Shown here: piece after piece, positions 9,065 to 17,987 of the stretch
Layout: each line of letters opens with the position of its first letter
How positions within the stretch are numbered: the stretch's first letter is position 1
Assembly (NCBI RefSeq): GCF_030137545.1
Contig: NZ_JARUVL010000006.1
Span: forward strand, 57,723 to 121,722
Source of the DNA: Virgibacillus sp. LDC-1
GTDB lineage: Bacteria; Bacillota; Bacilli; Bacillales; Amphibacillaceae
DNA length: 64,000 nucleotides
Reading direction: 5' to 3'
Notes under the pieces: generated by a model
What the model saw: the letters and a program-made list of their open reading frames with translations, nothing else
The model's database searches: none
Told to the model about the DNA's origin: nothing
Made by a program: the position numbers and the translations under genes

Positions 9065-9736
9065 TTAGTTCACCAAATAGCCAAGCCCTTTCATTGTTTT
9101 AATATAATCATTTAGCCCAATAGATTCTAATTTCTTCCGAAGACGATTGATATTCACTGTTAGAGTATTATCATCAACAAAACTGTCAGTTTCCCATAGC
9201 CGTGTCATTAGAACATCCCTTAAAACAGCCTTACCCTTATTTTCAAGAAGGACATGTAAAATTTTATGTTCGTTTTTGGTTAGATCGATTTTTTGACCAT
9301 TAAAGGTAAGCGTCGCATCCTTTGTGTTCAGGATTGCCCCCCGATGTTCCATCAAATTGGATTGACCGGTAAAATCATAGGTGCGCCGGAGCAATGCTTG
9401 TACTTTAGAAGTAAGTATTATTAAGTCAAATGGTTTGGATATAAAATCATCCCCACCCATGTTAATAGACATAACAATATTCATATTATCAGAAGCAGAA
9501 GAAATAAAGATAATTGGTACCATGGATACTTTACGAATCTCTTGACACAAGGTAAACCCGTTTACAAAGGGGAGGGAGATATCTAATAAAACTAATTGCG
9601 GATCGAATGAAACAAAATGTGTCATGATATTCTGAAAATCAGTAACATATTCAACTTCAAATCCCCACGACTGAAGGTGATTCTTTACCGTTCTTGCAAT
9701 GACCATATCATCTTCTACAATAAATATTTTGTACAT
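9065..9736 (-). CDS. BceR-type response regulator (OmpR family)
   Basis: The DNA-binding partner of the adjacent kinase. The receiver domain has the acidic pair Asp9/Asp10, the phosphoacceptor Asp52 (LVLLDISLP) and Lys101 in SKPFD. A winged-helix output domain follows (about residues 125-223), ending with the recognition region DNTLTVNINRLRKKL and the wing YIKTMKGLGYLV. The ATG at 9736 gives 223 residues; an in-frame ATG six codons upstream (9754) is possible, but its only purine-rich stretch is 17 bases away. First gene of the probable RS-AB operon; likely binds the palindrome at 8023-8048. Confidence 0.92.
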   Translation of the reverse strand: MYKIFIVEDDMVIARTVKNHLQSWGFEVEYVTDFQNIMTHFVSFDPQLVLLDISLPFVNGFTLCQEIRKVSMVPIIFISSASDNMNIVMSINMGGDDFISKPFDLIILTSKVQALLRRTYDFTGQSNLMEHRGAILNTKDATLTFNGQKIDLTKNEHKILHVLLENKGKAVLRDVLMTRLWETDSFVDDNTLTVNINRLRKKLESIGLNDYIKTMKGLGYLVN

Positions 9737-9754
9737 AATCTTAGCCCCACTCAT

Positions 9755-10158
9755 TAATAATTTATATAAATCTCTCTTAAAAATTGCTTTTGTTCTCGAA
9801 AATATAAAACCACTTCTATTTTCGCACTTTAATTTATTTTACAATCAATTTCACATTCATTCTATTAAATGTCCAAATTTCTTACCAATAATTAATTCAA
9901 ATAGGCAATATTATTATACAATTCCTTCAATTTATCGTCCCAACTTTATTGTATTTTTAAACCCTCTCTTTGTTCTATACGTGGTAAACGTTTGCTTTTA
10001 GACAATATACACTTCCCTTTCTCTTTTCTAAAAACAAAAAAATAACCTCGTAGGTAAAAAAACCAAAGAGGTTATTTTTTAATTTAATTTTCTAATCTAT
10101 TATCAACTGTTAGATTAATAATAGATCATTATTGTTTAATCATATTCTTAAAGAGGTA
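9755..10158. other. AT-rich intergenic region
   Basis: About 400 bases between the regulator gene and the reductase stop. It holds the nrdJ terminator (10031-10077) and presumably the promoter of the RS-AB operon, for which I see no clear -35/-10 pair. No supported gene was seen on either strand. Confidence 0.5.
10031..10077 (-). terminator. Terminator of nrdJ
   Basis: A 10-bp stem (10040-10049 with 10068-10077) with an 18-base loop is followed on the minus strand by TTTTTGTTTTT. It lies about 80 bases past the nrdJ stop. Confidence 0.75.
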
Positions 10159-12714
10159 CTATAGTCCGCATTTTAACTGTGCGCCACAATTTGTACATGT
10201 ATTGCAGCCACCAATATCCTCTACATGTCCTTTTCTGCAAACAGGGCATGTATTTCCTACTTCGTTTCCGAATGTTACATTTGTATATTCTAGCTCTTGG
10301 ATTGTATCCATTAACACTACTTTTTTCTTTTCATCTGTAAATAACTCCGTTTGTTCGCCAACAGTATTATCTTCTGCTTTAAGTGTCAATACCTGCGTAT
10401 CTCTACTTCCATCAACATACACAGTACCGCCTTTAGCTCCTCCATTATACAGGCGGCGATAGACCTCTTCGACCTGTTCCACTGTATAACCCTTCGGTGC
10501 ATTTACTGTTTTTGAAATCGAGCTATCCACCCACTTTTGAATCACACATTGCGTGTCTGCATGCGCTTCTGGAGATAAATCCATTGCGGTTACAAACCAT
10601 TGCGGAAGATTCTCAGGGTCTTGCTCCGGATGACGGCTTAGATATTCTTGAACTATATCTGCTTTTACCTCAATAAATTTACCTAGTCTGCCACTTCGAT
10701 AGTAAGAAAAAGAAAAATAAGGCTCTAATCCTGTACTGACACCAACCATTGTACCTGTACTTCCTGTTGGAGCGACAGTAAGTAAGTGAGAATTACGGAT
10801 GCCATACTTTAAAATATCCTGTCTTATTTCTTCTGGCATTTTTCTCATATAGCCTGTATTAATAAATGCTTGTCTTAAAGAAGCTGTTTCTTCATCCGTT
10901 TCTCCTACTAGAAAAGGAAAACTTCCTTTTTCTTTTGCTAATTCAATGGAAGCACGATATGCAGTTGTTGCAATTGTTTCAAATACTTTATCAATAAGTG
11001 CATTTCCTTCTTCAGAGCCATATTCTGTCTCACAATATATGAGTAAATCGTGAAGTCCCATGACACCTAAGCCGATTCTACGCTCACCAAGTGCTTGTTT
11101 TTTATTTTCAGCCAAGAAGTACGGTGTAGCATCAATGACATTATCCTGCATTCGAACACCTGTTGTAACTGTCTCTGTTAATTTATCAAAGTTAACTGTT
11201 TTCGTTTCTTTATTTGCCATCTCAGCTAAATTAACTGCAGCAAGATTACAAACAGAATATGGTGCAAGAGGCTGCTCTCCGCAAGGGTTCGTTGCTACTA
11301 CCTGATGTCCATATGCTTTTGCATTCGTCATATCATTCGCATTATCGATAAAGAAAATACCAGGCTCAGCACTGTATGTGGCACAAATATTAATTAAGTT
11401 CCACAATTCTTTCGCTCGTATAGAACGATATACACGAACACCATAGCCCATTTCTTCCCATTTCCGCACATCGCCAACATTATGCCAATTTTCATTATAT
11501 GCTTTCATTTCCTCAGCAGTATAATTTTCCACATCAGGGAAACGTAAATCATACGTTGTATCATTTTCTACTGCTTCCATAAATTCTTTTGTTAAGCAAA
11601 CCGAAATATTAGCCCCTGTTAAGAAATCCGAATTATGAACACTATATGTTCCACCAGTATTTAGTTTTATCTCAGCTTCTCTTATCGCAGCTTGCGTAAA
11701 ACCACCAAGTCCAGGAATAGATCGATAATTGATGATGCCTTGATATAAATCAACTTCCGTTTCAGTTAACGGGGTGAATTTTAATTTTTCCTGCGCTAAA
11801 CGTTTAATTTGCTCATCTTCCGTATTTTCAATTAAGTAGCGAAGAATTCTTGGGTTTTGCATTTTCGAAATAATAAATTCAATAATATCTGGATGTGAGT
11901 CTACAAGCATGATCATCTGTGCTCCCCGTCGGCTTCCACCTTGCTCTACGAGATGAGTAAGCTTAGCAATATCATCTAACCATGAAACAGAACCTGATGA
12001 TTTCCCATTTACTCCTCTTGCCAACGTATTTCTAGGTCTAAGCGTTGATCCATTTGTTCCAACACCTCCACCACGACTCATTATCTCCATTACCTGTTTG
12101 CGATGATCACTAATACCTTCGCGTGAATCTTTAATGTATGGCATCACATAACAGTTAAAGTATGTAACTTCAGTATCTGCTCCAGCTCCATATAGCACGC
12201 GGCCAGCGGGTATAAAATTCAGGCTTGATAGCTCATTATTAAATTTGTCAAACCATTTCTTTTTTTCTTCCGCCGATTGCTCCACACTAGAAAGCCCAGA
12301 TGCATTACGTTTTGCGATTTGCTCATAAAAAATTTCTAACGGTTTGTCAATTACATCTAAATCACGTTTAACAATACCTGTCTCCGCCTCTTCTCCTTCC
12401 AAGACTGTTAAATAATCAGCCATCACTTCTATAAGGGCTTCTTTTTTATCCCAATCGATGGAATTGATAAAACCAAGCCCACGTGCTGGGAAATTCGGAT
12501 CAGGCTTGACCGTTAAAACGACAAAATCGCCGACTTTCAATGTCTTTTTCTCCGTGTCTTTAAATGCATAGCGATCAAGCATTACTAGGCGCGAAACTCC
12601 TTTATGCGATAATTTCATTTCCTTCGTAATTGGAAATACTTGTGGAAATAGCTCAATATCGCGATTCAAATTCGCTACATTTACCTCTTTTTTAATTTCA
12701 GCAATTGTCGACAT
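10159..12714 (-). CDS. nrdJ: Adenosylcobalamin-dependent ribonucleoside-diphosphate reductase (class II)
   Basis: Makes deoxyribonucleotides with a thiyl radical generated from coenzyme B12, with or without oxygen. The product has 851 residues. The core shows the nucleotide-site cysteine in YFNCYVMPY, GGGVGTNGSTLRPR, the radical motif NPCGEQPLAPYSVCNL (thiyl Cys and catalytic Glu) and the TGSTGTMVGVSTGLEP loop. A C-terminal swinging arm holds CPVC, then CNTCTNCGAQLKCGL. No nrdB-type radical subunit or nrdI is next to it, which fits class II. ATG start with AAAGGAGCGATAA upstream. A pair of NrdR-like boxes lies 84 bases upstream. Confidence 0.93.
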   Translation of the reverse strand: MSTIAEIKKEVNVANLNRDIELFPQVFPITKEMKLSHKGVSRLVMLDRYAFKDTEKKTLKVGDFVVLTVKPDPNFPARGLGFINSIDWDKKEALIEVMADYLTVLEGEEAETGIVKRDLDVIDKPLEIFYEQIAKRNASGLSSVEQSAEEKKKWFDKFNNELSSLNFIPAGRVLYGAGADTEVTYFNCYVMPYIKDSREGISDHRKQVMEIMSRGGGVGTNGSTLRPRNTLARGVNGKSSGSVSWLDDIAKLTHLVEQGGSRRGAQMIMLVDSHPDIIEFIISKMQNPRILRYLIENTEDEQIKRLAQEKLKFTPLTETEVDLYQGIINYRSIPGLGGFTQAAIREAEIKLNTGGTYSVHNSDFLTGANISVCLTKEFMEAVENDTTYDLRFPDVENYTAEEMKAYNENWHNVGDVRKWEEMGYGVRVYRSIRAKELWNLINICATYSAEPGIFFIDNANDMTNAKAYGHQVVATNPCGEQPLAPYSVCNLAAVNLAEMANKETKTVNFDKLTETVTTGVRMQDNVIDATPYFLAENKKQALGERRIGLGVMGLHDLLIYCETEYGSEEGNALIDKVFETIATTAYRASIELAKEKGSFPFLVGETDEETASLRQAFINTGYMRKMPEEIRQDILKYGIRNSHLLTVAPTGSTGTMVGVSTGLEPYFSFSYYRSGRLGKFIEVKADIVQEYLSRHPEQDPENLPQWFVTAMDLSPEAHADTQCVIQKWVDSSISKTVNAPKGYTVEQVEEVYRRLYNGGAKGGTVYVDGSRDTQVLTLKAEDNTVGEQTELFTDEKKKVVLMDTIQELEYTNVTFGNEVGNTCPVCRKGHVEDIGGCNTCTNCGAQLKCGL

Positions 12715-12797
12715 TTTATCGCTCCTTTACAAAGTATGTTATAAGTTTTATAGTTATTTTTATAGTCATTAATACAATACCACACCAAAGGATATAA

Positions 12798-12845
12798 AAA
12801 CAATATATAGTAGGAATTATAATAGAAAAATACTATATATTGTAC
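12798..12845 (-). promoter_or_regulatory. Pair of NrdR-like boxes upstream of nrdJ
   Basis: Two 16-bp boxes (12798-12813 and 12830-12845) have the cores CAATATATAGT and CTATATATTGT. Each differs from the palindromic NrdR consensus core CTATATATAGT at one position. The 13-base cores are exact inverted copies of one another. Start-to-start spacing is 32 bp, three helical turns, as in known NrdR operators. The site lies 84 bp before the nrdJ start. Confidence 0.75.
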
Positions 12846-12875
12846 CTGAAGCAAATTATTATACGTTTGTCAATA

Positions 12876-13076
12876 ATGAAATCAAATAAATTTAAGCGCA
12901 TTTTAAAGATTTTAAAAGATAATTACGTATTTTTTCCTAAAACTAAACGATTTTCTATGTTGCATATCATTACTTTTTTTGACAAAGATCGACAATATTG
13001 GTTCTTATGGCTTTTATTAATTGACTCAAACGGAAAATACTTTGAAAAAAAGATTAGAACAACATATAATAGATAA
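12876..13076 (+). CDS. Possible small hypothetical protein
   Basis: An open frame of 66 codons starting MKSNKFKRILKILKDNY and ending KKIRTTYNR, rich in Lys, Phe and Ile. I do not recognise it. There is no clear ribosome binding site before the ATG, and the frame opens inside the nrdJ regulatory region, 30 bases before yqhL. It could be chance in AT-rich DNA. The only points in its favour are the balanced residue composition and a central aromatic block (QYWFLWLLLI). Confidence 0.25.
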   Translation: MKSNKFKRILKILKDNYVFFPKTKRFSMLHIITFFDKDRQYWFLWLLLIDSNGKYFEKKIRTTYNR

Positions 13077-13105
13077 TGACATTTGTGAAAGACGGGGGAA
13101 AAACG

Positions 13106-13471
13106 ATGGAATTTTTAATCATTACACTCGTTCTGTTGTTCGCTATCGGGATATTTCGATATTTTAGACAACGAACCTATTTAAAAACATTAACAGAAGA
13201 ACAATTCCGAGAAGGCTATCGGAAGGCGCAATTAATCGATGTTCGTGAGCCACAAGAATTTGAACGTGGTCACATCCTTGGAGCAAGAAATATTCCGCTC
13301 ACACAATTAAAACAACGCTTAATTGAATTGAGAAAGGATAAACCGGTATACTTGTATTGCCAAAGTGGTTCTCGTTCAGCAAGAGCTGCACAGCTACTCC
13401 ATAAAAAAGGCTATGAAGATGTTAACCAATTAAAAGGCGGATTTAAAAAATGGACAGGTAAAATTAAATAA
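13106..13471 (+). CDS. yqhL: Rhodanese-domain protein YqhL
   Basis: A 121-residue protein with one N-terminal membrane anchor (about residues 2-17) and a single rhodanese domain. The active-site loop reads YCQSGSRSARAA, with the catalytic Cys at its start, so it can carry a persulfide sulfur. The motif DVREPQEFERGHILGARNIP is the usual CH2A region. The ATG at 13106 is chosen for the GGGGGA site; an in-frame ATG ten codons earlier lacks one. It is convergent with the gcv operon and shares its terminator, as in B. subtilis. Confidence 0.9.
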   Translation: MEFLIITLVLLFAIGIFRYFRQRTYLKTLTEEQFREGYRKAQLIDVREPQEFERGHILGARNIPLTQLKQRLIELRKDKPVYLYCQSGSRSARAAQLLHKKGYEDVNQLKGGFKKWTGKIK

Positions 13472-13523
13472 ATTCAAGATGCTACATTTAGCCTTAACGT
13501 GTTAATGGGATAGACCTTTTTAT

Positions 13524-13571
13524 AAAAAAAGCATGAGGAAGTAGAAATTCTTACTTCCTCATGCTTTTTAA
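13524..13571. terminator. Bidirectional terminator between yqhL and gcvPB
   Basis: A perfect stem of 14 bp (GCATGAGGAAGTAG / its near mirror, 13531-13564) is flanked by seven A on the left and five T on the right, so it can end transcription from both sides. Confidence 0.85.
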
Positions 13572-13586
13572 TTACTATGAAAGCTG

Positions 13587-15044
13587 TTATTTTGTGTAGC
13601 GAAGGATTGGCTTTCTTGCTGCTGTAGTTTCATCCATTCGCTTTACAACAGTTGTATGTGGTGCTTCCTGAACAACTTCTGGGTTCTCCTTCGCTTCGAC
13701 CGCTATGGAAAGCATCGCATCAATAAATCCGTCCAGTGTTTCCTTTGCTTCTGTCTCAGTAGGTTCAATCATTAATGCTTCTTCTACATTTAATGGAAAA
13801 TAGACTGTTGGCGGATGATAGCCATGATCCAATAATCTTTTTCCAATATCAAGTGTTCGTACCCCAAGTTTCTTTTGTTTTTTTCCAGAGAGAACAAATT
13901 CATGCTTACAATGCTGCGGATAAGGAAGCACATATTCCTTTTCAAGCTTACGCATCATGTAATTCGCATTAAGTACTGCGTATTCACTTACCTTTTTAAG
14001 TCCTTCTGCTCCCATCGTCCGAATGTACGTATAAGCACGTAGATAAATTCCAAAGTTGCCGTAATATGGCTTTACTCGACCAATTGACTGTGGGCGATGA
14101 TAGTCAAATTCATATTGATCATCTTTTTTTACAAGCACTGGCTTTGGTAAATATGGTTCTAGTTCTTTGGATACACCAACAGGGCCAGAACCTGGTCCGC
14201 CTCCACCATGTGGACCCGTAAATGTTTTATGAAGGTTTAAATGAACAACATCAAAGCCCATATCTCCAGGTCTCGTGTAGCCCATAATGGCATTTAAATT
14301 TGCTCCATCATAATAAAGTCTGCCACCAGCATCATGTACGATTTGTTTAATTTCCATTATATCTGTTTCAAACAATCCAAGCGTATTTGGATTTGTTAAC
14401 ATTAAAGCTGCTGTGTCATCGCCAACCACACGCTTTAAGTCTTCTAAATCAACGAGTCCTTGCTCATTTGATTTCACGGTTACCGATTCAAATCCTGCAA
14501 CCGTAGCGGAGGCTGGATTTGTTCCATGTGCAGAATCTGGAACAATTACTTTTGTGCGCTGATAATCTCCATTCGCCTCATGAAAGGCTCTGATCATCAT
14601 AAGTCCTGTCCATTCACCATGTGCTCCAGCTGCTGGCTGTAATGATATTTCATGCATCCCTGTAATTTCCTTTAATGCAGACTGCAAATCATACATCATT
14701 TCAAGCGCACCTTGAATATGGCGTGTATCTTGATAAGGATGGAGCTGACTAAATCCCTCGAGACGTGCTACATCTTCGTTTATCTTTGGATTATATTTCA
14801 TCGTACAAGAGCCTAAAGGGTAAAATCCAGAGTCTACTCCAAAATTTCGATTTGATAAACCTGTGTAATGTCGCATTATTTCTAACTCACTTACTTCCGG
14901 TAACGCTGCCAATTCTTTTCGAATGAATTTAGCCTCTACTTCGGTCTCTAAATCCATATCTGGCACATCAAGAGCTGGGAGACTATAGCTTGTTCTACCT
15001 ACTTTACTACGTTCAAAAATTAAAGGAAAATCTTGATTAACCAT
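13587..15044 (-). CDS. gcvPB: Glycine dehydrogenase (decarboxylating) subunit 2, P-protein
   Basis: The PLP-carrying half of the two-subunit P-protein of the glycine cleavage system. It decarboxylates glycine and passes the aminomethyl group to lipoyl-H-protein. The PLP lysine lies in [20 protein letters not shown]. The glycine-rich loop after it and [16 protein letters not shown] are typical. The length is 485 residues from the ATG at 15044 (GGGGGCG upstream). This start overlaps the gcvPA stop by eight bases, giving translational coupling. Last gene of the riboswitch-controlled gcvT-gcvPA-gcvPB operon. Confidence 0.96.
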   Translation of the reverse strand: MVNQDFPLIFERSKVGRTSYSLPALDVPDMDLETEVEAKFIRKELAALPEVSELEIMRHYTGLSNRNFGVDSGFYPLGSCTMKYNPKINEDVARLEGFSQLHPYQDTRHIQGALEMMYDLQSALKEITGMHEISLQPAAGAHGEWTGLMMIRAFHEANGDYQRTKVIVPDSAHGTNPASATVAGFESVTVKSNEQGLVDLEDLKRVVGDDTAALMLTNPNTLGLFETDIMEIKQIVHDAGGRLYYDGANLNAIMGYTRPGDMGFDVVHLNLHKTFTGPHGGGGPGSGPVGVSKELEPYLPKPVLVKKDDQYEFDYHRPQSIGRVKPYYGNFGIYLRAYTYIRTMGAEGLKKVSEYAVLNANYMMRKLEKEYVLPYPQHCKHEFVLSGKKQKKLGVRTLDIGKRLLDHGYHPPTVYFPLNVEEALMIEPTETEAKETLDGFIDAMLSIAVEAKENPEVVQEAPHTTVVKRMDETTAARKPILRYTK

Positions 15045-16390
15045 TGATAATCGCCCCCATTTCTGTAACAAGTGTATCTATCTCTTCTTTGGTACGTAGT
15101 TCTGTAACTGCTAATAGCATTTGCCCTTCTTTGTCTGAATAGACCTTAGATAAATCATAGCCACCTATGATTCCTTTTTGAAATAGTTTTTCATTAACCA
15201 CTTTCACCGGTATAGGAAGCTTTACTACAATTTCATTGAAAAATGTCCCCGCATTTAACACAGCCACTCCGATAGCTTCGAATTGCTTCTTAGCATAGCG
15301 TGCTTTTTTCATATTAAGCATCGCCATTTCACGGATTCCTTGTTTTCCAATTGAGCTCATTGCAACAGAGCTTGCGAGCGCATTTAACGCTTGATTCGAG
15401 CATATGTTTGAGGTAGCCTTATCTCTTCGAATATGTTGTTCACGTGCTTGCAGCGTTAATACAAACCCTCTTTTTCCATCTTCATCTGTTGTTTGTCCTA
15501 CTAACCGCCCAGGAACTTTTCGCATAAGCTTTTCGGTAGTTGCAAAATAACCACAGTGCGGACCGCCAAATTGAGCTGGAATTCCAAAAACCTGCGTATC
15601 CCCTACAACAATATCGGCACCAAATTCACCTGGTGGAGTTAAGTAGCCTAACGCCAGTGGGTTACTTGAAACAATCATCATTGTTTTTTTATGCGCTGAA
15701 ATTTGCTCTTTAATTTGATCAAGTGGTTCTATTTGTCCAAAGAAGTTCGGATATTGTACGACAACACTTGCAATGCTATCATCCAGCTTTTCACTAAGTT
15801 GATCTAGATCAATCATTCCATCTTTATCGTCAATTTCTTCGATTTCTAAATGCTGGCCTTTCGCATACGTTGCAATGACCTCTCTTGATTCAGGATGCAC
15901 AGTTTTTGAAACAAGAATTTTCTTTTTTCTTGTCACTCCCGCACTTAAAGTAACTGCTTCTGCTAATGCAGTTCCTCCATCGTACATGGATGAGTTCGCA
16001 ATTGGTAAAGCCGTCAGTTCAGAGATCATTGTCTGAAATTCGAAAATCGCCTGTAATTCACCTTGAGAAATTTCTGGTTGGTATGGTGTATATGCTGTAT
16101 AAAACTCTGATCGTGATATTACATGATCAACAACAGAAGGGATAAAATGATCATATACTCCTGCACCTAGAAAAGATGGATATTTTTTTACATGTGCATT
16201 CTTATTGGCAAGTTCCGTCAATTCTTGTTTTAGCTGCGCTTCATTTGCTGGCGGTTTTAAGTCCAGCTCTTTGTTTAATCGAATGGTTGCTGGAATATCA
16301 GAGAACAATTCCTCTGTAGAATCAACACCTATGAAATCTAGCATTTCTTGTTTATCTGTATCTGTCATTGGTAAATAGCGAAATTCCATT
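15037..16390 (-). CDS. gcvPA: Glycine dehydrogenase (decarboxylating) subunit 1, P-protein
   Basis: The first half of the split P-protein found in Firmicutes. It resembles the fold of the PLP subunit but has lost the PLP lysine. Characteristic stretches are [20 protein letters not shown] and [15 protein letters not shown] prefer the ATG at 16390 (450 residues) because GGGGG lies nine bases upstream; another ATG two codons earlier is only three bases from it. It is nine bases after gcvT and overlaps gcvPB, so all three are made together. Confidence 0.96.
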
Positions 16391-16404
16391 TTCATTTTCC
16401 CCCT

Positions 16405-17523
16405 TTATTTTCGTTTAAGGAACGGCGTTTCAATAACAACAGCCTTTAGTTTTCGCTTGCGAACTTGAATCATCAGCTCTGTTCCAACTTTCGCATGCTC
16501 AGTCTGAATTAATGCCAAACCAATATTTTTATTTAAAGTTGGGGCCTGTGTGCCTGATGTAACAAAGCCAATCTGTTCTTCTTGAACAAATACTTCATAG
16601 CCTGTACGTGGTATCCCCTTATCTATCATTTCAATCCCTACGAGCTTTCTCGTTGTTCCATTCTCTACTTGCTCCTTTAAAACCCGCTTACCAATAAAAT
16701 CTTGTTCTTTATTTACTTTAACTGCAAACGTAAAGCCCACTTCAATAGGGGTGATAGATTGGGATAATTCTTGTCCATAAAGTGGAAGGTTTGCTTCAAA
16801 GCGAAGCGTATCCCTTGCACCTAGACCAACAGGTTCTAATCCTTTATCTTTTCCTGCCTCAAGTACAAGGTTCCAAAGCTTTCGACCTTCCTCTTGATCA
16901 ACATACAGTTCAAAGCCATCCTCGCCTGTATAACCCGTTCTTGAAACAAGAACCCCAGCATCAATAGAAGAGAATTTGACATCTTGTTGAAAGCGAAAGA
17001 ATTTAATTTGTGATAAATCCGTTTTTGTTATCGTTTGTAATATCTCTTCTGCTTTTGGACCTTGAATCGCTAGTTGTACATAATCATCAGAGACATTTTC
17101 AATTTTTAATTCTTCCTTAACATATGAATTATGTTGCTGGAGCCATTCAAAATCTTTTTCGGTATTCGCTGCATTAACAACTAGTAAATACGTATCCTCT
17201 TCTAGCATATAAATTAGTAGATCATCGACAGTCCCACCATCTTCATAGCACATAAATGTATACTGCGCTTTTAGCGGAGTTAGCTTTGATACATCATTCG
17301 TCATTACCTTTTGAAGAAAATCAAGACTTTTTGATCCTGTTACAAGAATTTCTCCCATGTGCGAAACATCAAATAAGCCTGCTCTTTCTCTTGTAGTCTC
17401 ATGTTCCAGCTTAATCCCTTTGTACTGAACTGGGAGGTCCCACCCTCCAAAGTCGATTGTCTTCGCCCCAAGTTTTTCATACTCAGAAAAAATCGGGGTG
17501 CGTCTTAGCTCACTCACATCCAT
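16405..17523 (-). CDS. gcvT: Aminomethyltransferase, glycine cleavage T-protein
   Basis: Transfers the methylene group from aminomethyl-lipoyl H-protein to tetrahydrofolate, releasing ammonia. The N-terminus reads [21 protein letters not shown]; folate-domain motifs include [22 protein letters not shown] and [21 protein letters not shown]. The start is either ATG at 17523 or GTG at 17517. AAAGGAG is three bases before the ATG and nine before the GTG, so the GTG may be the true start. Upstream in-frame codons run into the riboswitch terminator and cannot be coding. The length is 372 residues. First gene of the gcv operon. Confidence 0.95.
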   Translation of the reverse strand: MDVSELRRTPIFSEYEKLGAKTIDFGGWDLPVQYKGIKLEHETTRERAGLFDVSHMGEILVTGSKSLDFLQKVMTNDVSKLTPLKAQYTFMCYEDGGTVDDLLIYMLEEDTYLLVVNAANTEKDFEWLQQHNSYVKEELKIENVSDDYVQLAIQGPKAEEILQTITKTDLSQIKFFRFQQDVKFSSIDAGVLVSRTGYTGEDGFELYVDQEEGRKLWNLVLEAGKDKGLEPVGLGARDTLRFEANLPLYGQELSQSITPIEVGFTFAVKVNKEQDFIGKRVLKEQVENGTTRKLVGIEMIDKGIPRTGYEVFVQEEQIGFVTSGTQAPTLNKNIGLALIQTEHAKVGTELMIQVRKRKLKAVVIETPFLKRK

Positions 17524-17594
17524 CCACTCCTTTGTACATCTTATTGTCTGGAAAACCGTTGCTTGTTTTTCAGACTTTTTTAACATTTCACCAT

Positions 17595-17635
17595 AAAAAA
17601 ACAGAGATTTCACACGTAACGTACCGAAATCTCTG
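17595..17635 (-). terminator. Expression-platform terminator of the glycine riboswitch
   Basis: The perfect 10-bp stem CAGAGATTTC / GAAATCTCTG (17626-17635 with 17602-17611) is followed by seven U. The first bases, CAGAG, also form the closing helix of the second aptamer, so glycine binding should break this terminator and turn gcvT on. Confidence 0.9.
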
Positions 17636-17830
17636 TCCTTCCACCAGAAAGTTGCACATTTTCAATAACAGAAAATGCTTGCTTCGTAGGTGGCCTAACT
17701 AATAGGCTCTCTCCAGAGTTGCGTCCTACAAGAGTTCTTTTGCCTGAGAGATTCGCAATTCGCTTGCTCCTTCGGCGTTACCTTGAAAAGCTGTATGAAT
17801 AACTTTTCTTGTAAGCTCTCCCCTTGTGTT
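17631..17830 (-). ncRNA. Tandem glycine riboswitch upstream of gcvT
   Basis: Two glycine aptamers in a row. The first holds GCCGAAGGAGCAAGC and CTCTCAGGCAAAAGAAC. It is joined to the second by CTCTGGAGAGAGCC. The second shows GGCCACC, GAAGCAAGC and CTTTCTGGTGGAAGGACAGAG. CTCTG at the start of aptamer 2 can pair with CAGAG at its end, and CAGAG alternatively starts the terminator stem at 17602-17635. This arrangement makes an ON switch for the glycine cleavage operon. Aptamer 2 has three extra bases (UAC) between CACC and GAAG compared with the usual core. Confidence 0.93.
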
Positions 17831-17849
17831 CATTCGCATTTTATGAAAT

Positions 17850-17987
17850 TATCCTTCTTTGGTTATACTATGTACCAACGTGCGAAATATCTGTTTTGTA
17901 ACAGCTTCATTATAGCATAATATAAACTATTTTTCGCACTTCTTTTTCAATCTACAACTTGCTGAAGCAAAGGAAGGTCATCTATAT
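17850..17987. promoter_or_regulatory. Divergent promoter region, gcv leader / yqhH
   Basis: The gcv leader and yqhH are transcribed away from each other from these 140 bases. On the minus strand TGCTATAAT (17910-17918) is an extended -10 for the riboswitch transcript, with no good -35. On the plus strand TTGTAA (17896-17901) with TAATAT-like bases 16 downstream is a weak candidate for yqhH. The two candidates overlap. Exact starts cannot be fixed by eye. Confidence 0.45.

Noticed and set aside
5197..9736. Signs of recent transfer of the Bce-like module
   Set aside because: Base composition and codon use look like the neighbours, and no repeats, integrase or transposase remnants flank it. Such modules are common in Bacillaceae.
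9699..10001. A 100-codon plus-strand frame between the response regulator and nrdJ
   Set aside because: Low-complexity, rich in Ile, Asn and Phe, overlaps the start of the response regulator gene, and has no ribosome site. It is explained by AT-rich intergenic DNA.
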